Part shown: positions 56,282 through 64,000 of the stretch, piece after piece
How positions within the stretch are numbered: the first letter of the stretch is position 1
How the letters are laid out: each line of letters opens with the position of its first letter
Source: Roseibium aestuarii
GTDB taxonomy: Bacteria > Pseudomonadota > Alphaproteobacteria > Rhizobiales > Stappiaceae
Length of the DNA: 64,000 nt
Direction: 5' to 3'
NCBI RefSeq assembly: GCF_008477545.1
Contig: NZ_VORA01000002.1
Coordinates: 124,001-188,000, forward strand
Notes under the pieces: generated by a model
The model's input: the letters and a program-made list of their open reading frames with translations, nothing else
Told to the model about the DNA's origin: nothing
The model's database searches: none
Position numbers and translations under genes: made by a program

Positions 56282-57001
56282 TCAGAACACCCAGCCCCAG
56301 AGGATGGGCAGCAGGATCGCGGTGGCGAGCGCGTTGAGCCCCATGGCGAGACCGGAGAAGGCCCCAGCCAGCTCGCTCACCTGGAAGGCCCGCGCCGTGC
56401 CGATGCCGTGGGAGGCCGTGCCCATGGCAAGCCCGCGGGCCGCCATGTCCTTCACCCCGATCAGGTTCAGCACCATGGGCCCGAGGGCGGCCCCCACGAT
56501 CCCCGTCAGGATAACCAGCACCGCCGTCAACGACGGCAACCCGCCGAACTGTTCCGAAATGCCCATGGCCACGGGCGCCGTGACCGACTTGGGCGCCAGC
56601 GAGATCAGGGTCTTCTCCGAAGCCCCCAGCGCCCAGGCGATCGAGACAGCGCTTACCACGGCGGTCAGGGACCCGGCGAGCAGGCTGACGGCAATCGCCA
56701 GCGCCGACTGGCGGACCCGCTGGAACTGGCGATAGAGCGGCAGGGCAAGGGAGACGGTTGCCGGACCCAGCATGAAATGAACGAACTGCGCCCCTTCAAA
56801 ATAGGTGGCGTAGTCGGTGCCCGTGGCCACCAGCACGCTCACCAGGGCGACCACGGCAATCAGCACCGGATTGAGCAGCGGATTGAACCCGGCGCGGCGA
56901 TAGATCCAGAAGCCCAGCTGATAGGCCGCAAGGGTCAAGGTCAGCGCAAGAAGCGGGCTTGCCGAGAGATAGACCCAGACCTGATAGAGATCAGTTTCCA
57001 T
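56282..57001 (-). CDS. lrgB: LrgB family protein (CidB/LrgB)
   Basis: A 239-residue polytopic membrane protein of the LrgB/CidB family, which with LrgA modulates murein hydrolase export and cell lysis or transports small metabolites. Typical blocks are LGPATVSLALPLYRQ (about 75-90), KSVTAPVAMGISEQFGG and GTASHGIGTARAF. The start at 57001 overlaps the end of lrgA by 11 bp. No lytSR regulator is nearby. Confidence 0.9.
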   Translation of the reverse strand: METDLYQVWVYLSASPLLALTLTLAAYQLGFWIYRRAGFNPLLNPVLIAVVALVSVLVATGTDYATYFEGAQFVHFMLGPATVSLALPLYRQFQRVRQSALAIAVSLLAGSLTAVVSAVSIAWALGASEKTLISLAPKSVTAPVAMGISEQFGGLPSLTAVLVILTGIVGAALGPMVLNLIGVKDMAARGLAMGTASHGIGTARAFQVSELAGAFSGLAMGLNALATAILLPILWGWVF

Positions 57002-57362
57002 GAGGCCCCTCCCCGGCATCCTGCTGCCCCCTCCGGCCGAGCACCCGCATGATCAGTGCGGTGACCGCAATGGTCAGCAGGGTGCTGGCCACCAGAGCCA
57101 CCCCGATGGCCAGCGCCTGCTCACCGATCAGCGCGATGTGGAGCATGACCCCAACGCCAGCCGGAACGAAGAGCAGCGACATGTTGGACAGCAAGGTGTC
57201 GCCCACCCGGCCGAGCCCCTCCGGAATGCCGCCCTTCACGATGAGCCCGACAAGCAGCAGCACCATGCCGATGACCGGCCCCGGAACCGGCAAGCCAAAG
57301 GCGACCTTGAGAAGTTCGCCTGCCAGCTGGCAGGCAAAGATGAGTGTGATGAAGAAAAGCAT
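56991..57362 (-). CDS. lrgA: LrgA/CidA family protein
   Basis: A 123-residue holin-like membrane protein with four hydrophobic helices; PGPVIGMVLLL and LSNMSLLFVPAGVGVM are family signatures. It forms the LrgAB pair with the downstream, overlapping gene. The last 20 residues are Arg/Gln/Gly-rich and cytoplasmic. Confidence 0.9.
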   Translation of the reverse strand: MLFFITLIFACQLAGELLKVAFGLPVPGPVIGMVLLLVGLIVKGGIPEGLGRVGDTLLSNMSLLFVPAGVGVMLHIALIGEQALAIGVALVASTLLTIAVTALIMRVLGRRGQQDAGEGPHGN

Positions 57363-57461
57363 CTGTCCCCTTGCGCATCTTGCGTGGTGCCGGTCCCACC
57401 CTGCGCCTCCGGAAAGCGCACCGCAAGGCGCAGGGCCGCGCGCCGGAACACAAGACGGGTT

Positions 57462-58007
57462 TCAAGGCACGGCAATCACCGGCGTCTTCACGCCGACCCG
57501 CTGATAGAGATCGGAAATATCCCTGTTGGACATGCGGATGCAGCCATAGGAGACGGCACGCCCCAGGGATCCCGGACGGTTGGTGCCGTGGATCGCGTAG
57601 TTGCCGTTGGAGAGGGTGAGCGCCGCCGCGCCCATGGGGTTGTTGGGAGCGCCTCCCTTGATCAGGCCGGGCAGCTCCGGATGATCGCGTCGCACCTCCG
57701 GCGAGGGCGACCAGTCGGGCCGCAGATATTTGGCGGTGATCCGTGCCCGCCCCGTCCAGACCTTGCCGCGCTTGCCCACGGCGACCCGGTAGCGGATCGC
57801 CTGGCCACCGGAGAGCACCAGATAAAGCCGGCGCTCGGAATTGCGGATCAGGATCGTGCCCGGCCGGATGCCCTCCTGCTGGAAGCGGACAAGCTCGGCC
57901 GCCCCGGCGGACGTCATCGGCACGAAGGCAAGAAGGCCGGCAAGCAGCAGACCCCACAAAAGAGGGAGACCCCATGCCTGCCGAGAGAAATGCGACCACG
58001 TCCGCAT
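57462..58007 (-). CDS. L,D-transpeptidase, second copy
   Basis: A 181-residue ErfK/YbiS/YcfS/YnhG domain protein with an uncleaved or cleaved N-terminal signal (hydrophobic at about 14-35). The catalytic pair is His140 (AIHGTNRPGSLGRAVSYGCIRM) with Cys156, the usual consensus. It crosslinks peptidoglycan stem peptides or attaches outer-membrane proteins. The start at 58007 has GTGAGG eight bases upstream. It lies 100 bp upstream of lrgA on the same strand. Confidence 0.9.
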   Translation of the reverse strand: MRTWSHFSRQAWGLPLLWGLLLAGLLAFVPMTSAGAAELVRFQQEGIRPGTILIRNSERRLYLVLSGGQAIRYRVAVGKRGKVWTGRARITAKYLRPDWSPSPEVRRDHPELPGLIKGGAPNNPMGAAALTLSNGNYAIHGTNRPGSLGRAVSYGCIRMSNRDISDLYQRVGVKTPVIAVP

Positions 58008-58071
58008 GACAGACCTCACCTTCGTGCCTGTTCTCCGAGAGGCCTCGGGATCCTCTCACCCGTGAGCGGCC

Positions 58072-58587
58072 TCAGTCTGACCCTTTGTTCGCCCAGACGG
58101 AATAGGGCTGAATACCGAAGCTCTTGTCCGGCTCGCCATCGAGGATGTTGAGGAACTCGAGCGTGTGACCGTCCGGATCCTTGAAATAGACGACGACTGC
58201 CGGCATCCAGCCGATCACCTGCGGCTCGGAGATGGGTTCGTTCGAGATGCCGAGCGGTTGCACACCGGCCGCCGTCAGCGTTTCACAGGCACGCAGGACA
58301 GCCTCGCGTTCCGTGCGGAAGGCGAAATGCAGGGTCATGAACAGCGGCGCGGAGCCATATTCCCAGAGACCCAGCATGCCGGTGCGCTTGTCCCCGACCC
58401 AAAAGAACGCGATCTTGCGGGCCGGAAACTCACCGGCCAGCTCGAGCCCGAGCACATCACGGTAAAAGGCGATGGAGACCTGCAGGTCGCGGACGGGAAG
58501 ATGGGTCTCATAGACGCCCGTGATGCCGTTGGCAGCGGCGAGTGAAGCGGCCTTTGAAGAAACAGGTGCGCGGTTCTGGTCAGTCAT
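58072..58587 (-). CDS. VOC (glyoxalase/bleomycin-resistance) family protein
   Basis: A 171-residue VOC metalloenzyme-fold protein with two betaalphabetabetabeta modules (around residues 20-70 and 85-160). It has the typical ends VRDLQVSIAFYRDVLGLEL and YFKDPDGHTLEFLNI with Glu as a likely metal ligand. No specific substrate can be inferred. The frame remains open upstream through three 15-bp repeats to 58695; the ATG at 58587 gives the normal family N-terminus. Confidence 0.82.
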   Translation of the reverse strand: MTDQNRAPVSSKAASLAAANGITGVYETHLPVRDLQVSIAFYRDVLGLELAGEFPARKIAFFWVGDKRTGMLGLWEYGSAPLFMTLHFAFRTEREAVLRACETLTAAGVQPLGISNEPISEPQVIGWMPAVVVYFKDPDGHTLEFLNILDGEPDKSFGIQPYSVWANKGSD

Positions 58588-58623
58588 GACGGTCTTTCTT
58601 GTGAGAGCGGCCCCCAGGACGAA

Positions 58624-58668
58624 GGCCAGAAAACGTTGGGCCAGAAAACATCCGGCCAGAAAACGTTC
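58624..58668. repeat. Three tandem 15-bp direct repeats upstream of the VOC gene
   Basis: Three contiguous 15-bp copies, 58624-58638, 58639-58653 and 58654-58668, each starting GGCCAGAAAAC with a variable four-base end (GTTG, ATCC, GTTC). They lie 37-81 bp upstream of the VOC start, where a regulator could bind. If translated from the extended frame they would encode repeated RFLA-type residues. Confidence 0.8.
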
Positions 58669-58894
58669 GGTCGCAGGGCACCGGGGCCGGTGCAAGGCCT
58701 CAAGATCGCAGAGGCCGCAAGTGTACCCCGGAGGGGGACCGCACTATCGCCGCGATGAAATGCTCATGCAAGGAGCAGGCGTCCCAAAACGGAGAAAGGC
58801 AGCCTCCGGCGCGATCTTGCCTCTCGAAGATCGGGAGGGATCGCCACGGTGGCTGCCTTGACCTGTGGCCGCGAGGGCCGAATGGGACGGCGTC

Positions 58895-58969
58895 TTACGC
58901 CACGCCGAGAAACGACAGGATCGCAACGACGACGACGACGAGACCGACGAGATAGATGATGCTGTGCAT
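58895..58969 (-). CDS. 24-residue hydrophobic membrane peptide
   Basis: A complete small gene: ATG at 58967-58969, TAA at 58895-58897, 24 residues that are almost all hydrophobic (MHSIIYLVGLVVVV then VAILSFLGVA). GGAGG lies four to six bases upstream of the ATG, a textbook ribosome site. It fits a single-span inner-membrane peptide, of the sort repeatedly found in rhizobial genomes with no assigned role. An in-frame upstream extension to 59113 has no ribosome site. Confidence 0.7.
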   Translation of the reverse strand: MHSIIYLVGLVVVVVAILSFLGVA

Positions 58970-59069
58970 GGTGTCCTCCGGTTGGGCTTGCAAGGGTTCA
59001 CATCTGCTCGGGAAATGACCGAAGAGACCATTTGGTTCCCCGCCCTCGCGCCTCCACCCTGACACCAGG

Positions 59070-59110
59070 GCCCAAAAAGCAAGACCCCGCCCGGTTTCCC
59101 GGACGGGGCC
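59070..59110 (-). terminator. Terminator after the liv substrate-binding protein gene
   Basis: Stem CCCCGCCCGG (59085-59094) and CCGGACGGGG (59099-59108), one mismatch, with a TTTC loop; the minus-strand RNA continues TCTTGCTTTTT. It ends about 40 bp after the stop of the substrate-binding protein. Confidence 0.8.
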
Positions 59111-59149
59111 CATCAGGCTTTTCAGCCTGAAATCAGGAGCTTGTACGAC

Positions 59150-60253
59150 TTATTTGTAGTCGTACTTGCCGCCCTTCCACTCGTACCAGACATAGCCCGG
59201 CAGGGTCACGTCGCCCTTGTCGTCGAAGGACAGCTTGCCGAGGACGGTGTTGAACTCACCGGCATCGAGGGCGCCAACGACGGCATCATAGTCGGTGGAA
59301 CCGGCTGCCTTGACGGCATCGGCCCAGGCCTGGATGGCGGCGTAGGTGTAGAGCGCGTAGCCTTCGGCGGTCTTGCCGGCAGCTTCGAGGGCTGCCACGA
59401 CCGGTGCCGCTTCGGCGTTCTTGCGCGGATCCGGGGAGAAGGTCATGAGGGTGCCTTCGCCGGCGTCGCCGGTGATGGACCAGTATTCGTCGGTGACGAG
59501 AGCGTCACCGGAAACGAGGATGGTGCTCATGCCCTGGTCGACCATCTGGCGCTTGATGAGGCCGGCTTCGGTGTGATAGCCGCCGACATACAGCACGTCG
59601 ATGTTTTCGGACTTCAGCTTGGAGACGAGAGCCGTGTAGTCCTTTTCACCAGCGGTGTAGGCTTCATACAGGGTCTCGGTCTTGCCGGCCGCGTTCATGA
59701 CTTCCTTGGTCGCGTCAGCCAGACCCTTGCCGTAGGCGGTCTTGTCGTGGATGACGGCGACGTTCTTGTCCTTGTACTCGGTCGCCAGGAAGGTACCGGC
59801 AACCTGGCCCTGCTGGTCGTCACGACCGCAAACGCGGAAGGTGCCCGGGCCAGGACGTTCGTCGGTGAACTTCGGGTTGGTCGAGGCCGGAGAAATCTGG
59901 ACGATGCCTTCTTCGGAATAGACGGCGCTGGCCGGGATCGAGGAGCCCGAGCAGAAGTGACCGGCCATGAAGACCACGCCCTTGCCGACCATCTGGTTGG
60001 CAACAGCCACGGCCTGCTTCGGGTCGCAGGCGTCGTCGCCCACTTCCAGAACCAGCTGTTCGCCGTTGACGCCACCGGCAGCGTTGATGTCGGCAACGGC
60101 CTGTTCGGCACCGGCCTTCATCTGGGCGCCGAAGGAGGCGTACTGGCCAGTCATCGGGCCTGCGGTTGCGATCACGATGTCAGCCAGGGCCGCACCGGAC
60201 ATGGCCATGCCGGCAAAGGCAGCTACACCAGCCAAGAGATATTTTTTCATCAT
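59150..60253 (-). CDS. Branched-chain amino-acid ABC transporter substrate-binding protein
   Basis: A 367-residue periplasmic binding protein of the LivJ/LivK type. A signal peptide ends near ALA in AMSGAALADIV. Typical sections are AGPMTGQYASFGAQMKAG, GVNGEQLVLEVGDDACDPKQAV and VAVIHDKTAYGKGL. It delivers branched-chain amino acids to LivHMGF. Last gene of the liv cluster, separated from the previous gene by 170 bp with strong hairpins, which may allow higher expression than the permease genes. GGGGAG lies eight bases before the first of two Met codons. Confidence 0.92.
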   Translation of the reverse strand: MMKKYLLAGVAAFAGMAMSGAALADIVIATAGPMTGQYASFGAQMKAGAEQAVADINAAGGVNGEQLVLEVGDDACDPKQAVAVANQMVGKGVVFMAGHFCSGSSIPASAVYSEEGIVQISPASTNPKFTDERPGPGTFRVCGRDDQQGQVAGTFLATEYKDKNVAVIHDKTAYGKGLADATKEVMNAAGKTETLYEAYTAGEKDYTALVSKLKSENIDVLYVGGYHTEAGLIKRQMVDQGMSTILVSGDALVTDEYWSITGDAGEGTLMTFSPDPRKNAEAAPVVAALEAAGKTAEGYALYTYAAIQAWADAVKAAGSTDYDAVVGALDAGEFNTVLGKLSFDDKGDVTLPGYVWYEWKGGKYDYK

Positions 60254-60423
60254 CTAACTCCCCTGGTTCCAGGACAAGTGTGCCTGGACCACAGTTTGAC
60301 GGATCACTCCGCCTGGAGGCGCGGTGCCTCCGGTCTGATCCGGAGCCGAGGCGTTTTTGTGTTCTTGCCTCAGGCACCCGGACCGGTTCCCCATTGGTGC
60401 GTTAAGCACCTCTGGTATCTCGA
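60254..60423. other. Structured intergenic region in the liv cluster
   Basis: Two hairpins are visible: CCAGG/CCTGG at about 60260-60280 and GGAGGC/GCCTCC at 60315-60331, overlapping CTCCGG/CCGGAG at 60328-60345, followed by T on the plus strand. On the minus-strand transcript they would lie between the DUF6867-like gene and the substrate-binding protein and could mark processing or partial termination. Confidence 0.45.
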
Positions 60424-60795
60424 TTAATTCTCAGCGTAACGGTCTTTCTGCCCCGGACGCAAGCGCCAAGAGAAGGGCGACGACTTTTCATAGAGCCACA
60501 CATACTGGGTGGTCATCTGGCCCGTGCGGGCATAGCGCCAGCCCAGGAAGGAGATCACGCCGAGAATGACATAGTCGACCAGCAGATACTGGATCGACAG
60601 GAGCGGTTCGCCAAAGAGGGCGAAGCTCAGGAAGCGGATGCCGACGCTCAGAAGGAAGATGAACCAGAAGAGCACGGCGATCGGACGCCAGGTCACCGCA
60701 ACGGCCCGGCCCGTGGCCCAGGCGGCACCGCCGCCCAGGATGAGGACCAGGATCACGAAGACCGGAAGGCTGGAAGCGTAAAGGATACCCATCAT
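60424..60795 (-). CDS. DUF6867-like membrane protein of the liv cluster
   Basis: A 123-residue protein with about three membrane helices (about 5-27, 36-57, 66-86) and a cytoplasmic, Arg-rich C-terminus. I believe it is the DUF6867 type found in hyphomicrobial liv clusters. It has no known function and could be a transporter accessory subunit. AGGAGA precedes the first ATG (60795). It follows livF after 8 bp. Confidence 0.75.
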   Translation of the reverse strand: MMGILYASSLPVFVILVLILGGGAAWATGRAVAVTWRPIAVLFWFIFLLSVGIRFLSFALFGEPLLSIQYLLVDYVILGVISFLGWRYARTGQMTTQYVWLYEKSSPFSWRLRPGQKDRYAEN

Positions 60796-60803
60796 GATCT
60801 CTC

Positions 60804-61531
<728 letters not shown>

Positions 61532-61535
<4 letters not shown>

Positions 61536-62377
61536 AGGCCGACCTCCTCTTCCACGTCATCGACCTCGTCATCGGGCACACCGAGATAGGCCGCGATCAC
61601 CTTCGGGTCGTTCTTCACCTGCTCCGGCGTTCCGTCAGAGATCTTCTCGCCGTAGTCCAGCACCACCACGTGGTCGGAAATTTCCATCACAACGCTCATG
61701 TCGTGTTCGATCAGCAGGATGGAGGTGGCGTGCTCGTCACGGATTGCATTCAGCAGCGTGTTGAGCTCGGCGCTCTCCTTGGGGTTCAGACCGGCAGCCG
61801 GCTCGTCCAGGCACAGAAGCTCCGGACCCGAGCACATGGCACGGGCGATCTCCAGACGGCGCTGGTCGCCGTAGGGAAGATCCGCCGCCGGACCGTCGGC
61901 CCGGTCGAGGAGACCGGTCTTGTCGAGCCAGTAGCGTGCCTTGTCGACGGCCTTCCGTTCGGCCGACTTAAAGCCGGACAGACCGAAGACCCCGCCAATG
62001 GTGAAGTTGGAGGCGAGCATCAGCGGGTTGTGCTGGGCCACCATCAGGTTTTCCAGAAGGGTCATGCCACCGAAGAGACGGATGTTCTGGAAGGTCCGCG
62101 CGACCTTGGCCTTGGCCGAGATCTGGAAGTCGGGCATGCGCTCGAGCAGATAGTGCTCGCCGTTCGCCCGGTTCATGACGATGCGGCCTTCAGTCGGCTT
62201 GTAGAAGCCGGTGGCGCAGTTGAAGACCGTGGTCTTGCCCGCCCCGTTGGGGCCGATGAGCGCGGTGATGTCGCCGCGGCCCACGTTGAAGGACAGGTCG
62301 CCCACGGCCACCAGGCCGCCGAAGCGCATGGTCAGGTGCTCGATCGCGAGCACCGGATTGTTGTCCCAGTTGCTCAT
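61532..62377 (-). CDS. livG: Branched-chain amino-acid transporter ATPase LivG
   Basis: A 281-residue ABC ATPase with Walker A GPNGAGKTT (about 41-49), the LivG insertion typical of this subfamily (NIRLFGGMTLLENLMVAQHN), a signature region LPYGDQRRLEIARAM, and Walker B LLCLDEPAAGLNP. The start at 62377 overlaps the livM stop as ATGA, with AGGAGGG upstream; the longer frame is not needed. It ends with an acidic tail (DDEVDDVEEE). Confidence 0.93.
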
Positions 62378-63708
62378 CCGTGGCCCTCCTGAACCAGATC
62401 CGCACTGATGCCCTTGGCCTTGCCCGAAAGCGAGATGGAGGGGGTGCGCACCGAAATGAGGCCACGCGGACGCCACACCATGATGACGACCATCAGCAGA
62501 CCGAAGACGAGCATGCGGTATTCCTCAAGCCCGCGGAAGAACTCGAAGCCGCCGATCATCACCACAGCTGCGATGACGACACCGATCTGGCTGCCCAGAC
62601 CGCCGAGAACGACGATGGCCAGGATCACGGCGGATTCCATGAAGGTGAAGCTTTCCGGGGAAATGAAGCCCTGGCGCGTTGCGAAGAAGGAGCCGGCGAA
62701 GCCGCCGAACATCGCCCCCAGCGCAAAGGCCGTCAGCTTGGTGTTGGTGGTGTTGATACCGAGCGAGCGGCAGGCGATCTCGTCCTCGCGCAGGGCTTCC
62801 CAGGCACGGCCGATGGGCAGCTTGCGCAGGCGCATGGTCACCAGGTTGGTGACGAGAGCCATGGCCAGGATCACGTAGTAGAGGAAGATGATGCGGTGGA
62901 TGGAGTTGTATTCCAGTCCGAAGAAGTCCGCGAAATTCCCCTCGCCCCGCTCGAAGTCGAGACCGAAGAAGCTCGGACGCGGGATGTTGGACAGGCCGTC
63001 CGGACCACCGGTGAAGTCGTACCAGTTGAGCAGCACGACGCGGATGATTTCCCCGAAGGCCAGCGTCACGATGGCCAGATAGTCACCGCGCAGGCGCAGC
63101 ACCGGGAAGCCCAGGATGATGCCCCAGAAGGCTGCCAAGATGCCGGCGAGCGGCAGGCAGACCCAGAAGGAGAAGCCGAAATACTGGGCCAGCAGCGCGT
63201 AGGAATAAGCGCCCACCGCATAGAATGCGACGTAGCCCAGATCGAGCAGGCCGGCGAGGCCCACCACGATGTTCAGGCCCCAGCCGAGCATCACGTAGGT
63301 GGTCACCAGGATCGCCAGATCGAGATACTGGCGCGACCCGCGGGTGCCGAGGAAGTAGGTCAGCAGGAACGGCAGGACCACGGCCAGCACCAGGAAGACC
63401 GGCGTGGCGAAGCGGCCGAGACCGGAGAAGGAGCTGGCCTTCGGCAGCAGGGAGCCGACGGTCCGGGTCACCGGCTTGTCGGACTTCCAGACAAAGAGGT
63501 TCAGCAGCAGGCGACCGGCGAAGACGATCACCACCGCAATGGCAACCGCGCCCCAGCGGTAGTTGATGCCGAGCTGGCCGCCCAGACCGGTCGCGACGTC
63601 GGCCTGCATGCCGATCATCATGCCGAACAGGGCAAGCGCCACCAGGCCACCGGCCGCAGCATCCTTGACGCTGCCGGCAAAGAGGCTGTCTTTCTTGAGG
63701 TTGGACAT
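62374..63708 (-). CDS. livM: Branched-chain amino-acid transporter permease LivM
   Basis: A 444-residue permease with about ten membrane segments; the second half is the LivM core (GVIIAAVVMIGGFE..., GLISVRTPS). The N-terminal 100 residues extend the usual LivM and are hydrophobic, as in other alphaproteobacteria. It pairs with LivH. The preceding livH stop is 3 bp upstream of this start. Confidence 0.9.
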   Translation of the reverse strand: MSNLKKDSLFAGSVKDAAAGGLVALALFGMMIGMQADVATGLGGQLGINYRWGAVAIAVVIVFAGRLLLNLFVWKSDKPVTRTVGSLLPKASSFSGLGRFATPVFLVLAVVLPFLLTYFLGTRGSRQYLDLAILVTTYVMLGWGLNIVVGLAGLLDLGYVAFYAVGAYSYALLAQYFGFSFWVCLPLAGILAAFWGIILGFPVLRLRGDYLAIVTLAFGEIIRVVLLNWYDFTGGPDGLSNIPRPSFFGLDFERGEGNFADFFGLEYNSIHRIIFLYYVILAMALVTNLVTMRLRKLPIGRAWEALREDEIACRSLGINTTNTKLTAFALGAMFGGFAGSFFATRQGFISPESFTFMESAVILAIVVLGGLGSQIGVVIAAVVMIGGFEFFRGLEEYRMLVFGLLMVVIMVWRPRGLISVRTPSISLSGKAKGISADLVQEGHG

Positions 63709-63711
63709 GGC

Positions 63712-64000
63712 TCAGACCTTCTCCACTTCCGGCTTGCCGAGCAGGCCTTCGGGCATGAAGATCAGCACGATGGCGAGAATCGAGAAGGCCGCCACGTCCT
63801 TGTACTCCACGGAGAAGTAGCCGGACCAGAAGGTCTCGATGAGACCGATCAGAAGCCCGCCGAGCATGGCGCCAGGCAGAGACCCGATGCCGCCAAGCAC
63901 GGCTGCGGTGAAGGCCTTAACCCCGGCCAGGAAGCCGATGTAGAAGTCGATCACGCCGTAATAGAGCAGGAACATGAGACCGGCGACCGACGCCAGGGCT
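63712..64000 (-). CDS. livH: Branched-chain amino-acid transporter permease LivH (C-terminal part)
   Basis: The C-terminal 95 or so residues of LivH, running off the right edge of the window. The segment has AAVLGGIGSLPGAMLGGLLIGLIETFWSGYF and ends EGLLGKPEVEKV. It is the first permease of the cluster; the start and upstream part are outside the window. Confidence 0.9.
   Translation of the reverse strand, partial: ALASVAGLMFLLYYGVIDFYIGFLAGVKAFTAAVLGGIGSLPGAMLGGLLIGLIETFWSGYFSVEYKDVAAFSILAIVLIFMPEGLLGKPEVEKV

Overview
The window is 64 kb of GC-rich (about 65% by eye), densely packed alphaproteobacterial chromosome. Gene families and order point to Hyphomicrobiales (Rhizobiales), possibly a Stappiaceae-like organism: DUF2336, DUF3126, PAS_5, BTLCP and Usg families, a sitABCD manganese/iron importer with a Mur-like box, a liv cluster carrying an extra small membrane gene, and TTAA-N7-TTAA boxes of the CtrA type. 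I see no insertion sequence, prophage or CRISPR array. Most of the window is housekeeping or core-accessory genome.

Layout. 1-0.5 kb: a degenerate 14-bp tandem repeat array, then tRNA-Thr(UGU). 0.7-5.3 kb: ExoY-type sugar transferase, then sitABCD on the minus strand. 5.4-8 kb: secreted trypsin-like protease, NAD kinase, Hpt protein. 8-10.5 kb: DUF2336 protein and lytic transglycosylase, both preceded by CtrA-like boxes. 10.6-18.5 kb: flavin reductase/nitroreductase pair, a secreted beta-rich hypothetical, acyltransferase, thrS, family 25 glycosyltransferase, yidD and an IscU-like scaffold. 18.9-24.8 kb: folE-hisI, CBS protein, rhomboid protease, PAS_5 protein, tandem PilZ protein and a transglutaminase-like cysteine protease behind a strongly AT-rich promoter region. 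25-35 kb: gamma carbonic anhydrase, small membrane proteins, DUF3126, cysE, enoyl-CoA hydratase, alpha/beta hydrolase, zinc-finger protein, FAD monooxygenase, CinA-like protein, gpt, L,D-transpeptidase, sfsA. 35-51 kb: trkH, tRNA-Leu(UAA), map, radC, a CHASE4-like/GGDEF/EAL protein, ppdK-meaB, TPR protein, ispE, polyprenyl synthase, DUF2007-trmN6 pair, usg. 51-58.6 kb: rhodanese with divergent GlxA/FtrA-type regulator, cytochrome c, moxR-VWA pair fused at its end to an AT-rich orphan gene, lrgAB, a second L,D-transpeptidase, VOC protein. 58.9-64 kb: a 24-residue membrane protein and the livHMGF / DUF6867-like / substrate-binding protein cluster, with livH cut by the window edge.

Themes. Several genes are signalling or envelope functions compatible with cell-cycle or motility control (Hpt, DUF2336, transglycosylase, PAS_5, PilZ, GGDEF-EAL), and four intergenic regions carry CtrA-like boxes. 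The parts that core annotation explains least are: the AT-rich orphan gene overlapping the VWA stop codon (55920-56264), the 24-residue membrane protein (58895-58969), three 15-bp direct repeats ahead of the VOC gene (58624-58668), the 14-bp repeat array (about 95-261) and the AT-rich island at 23990-24130. I found no clear complete new multi-gene system; these are the best leads.
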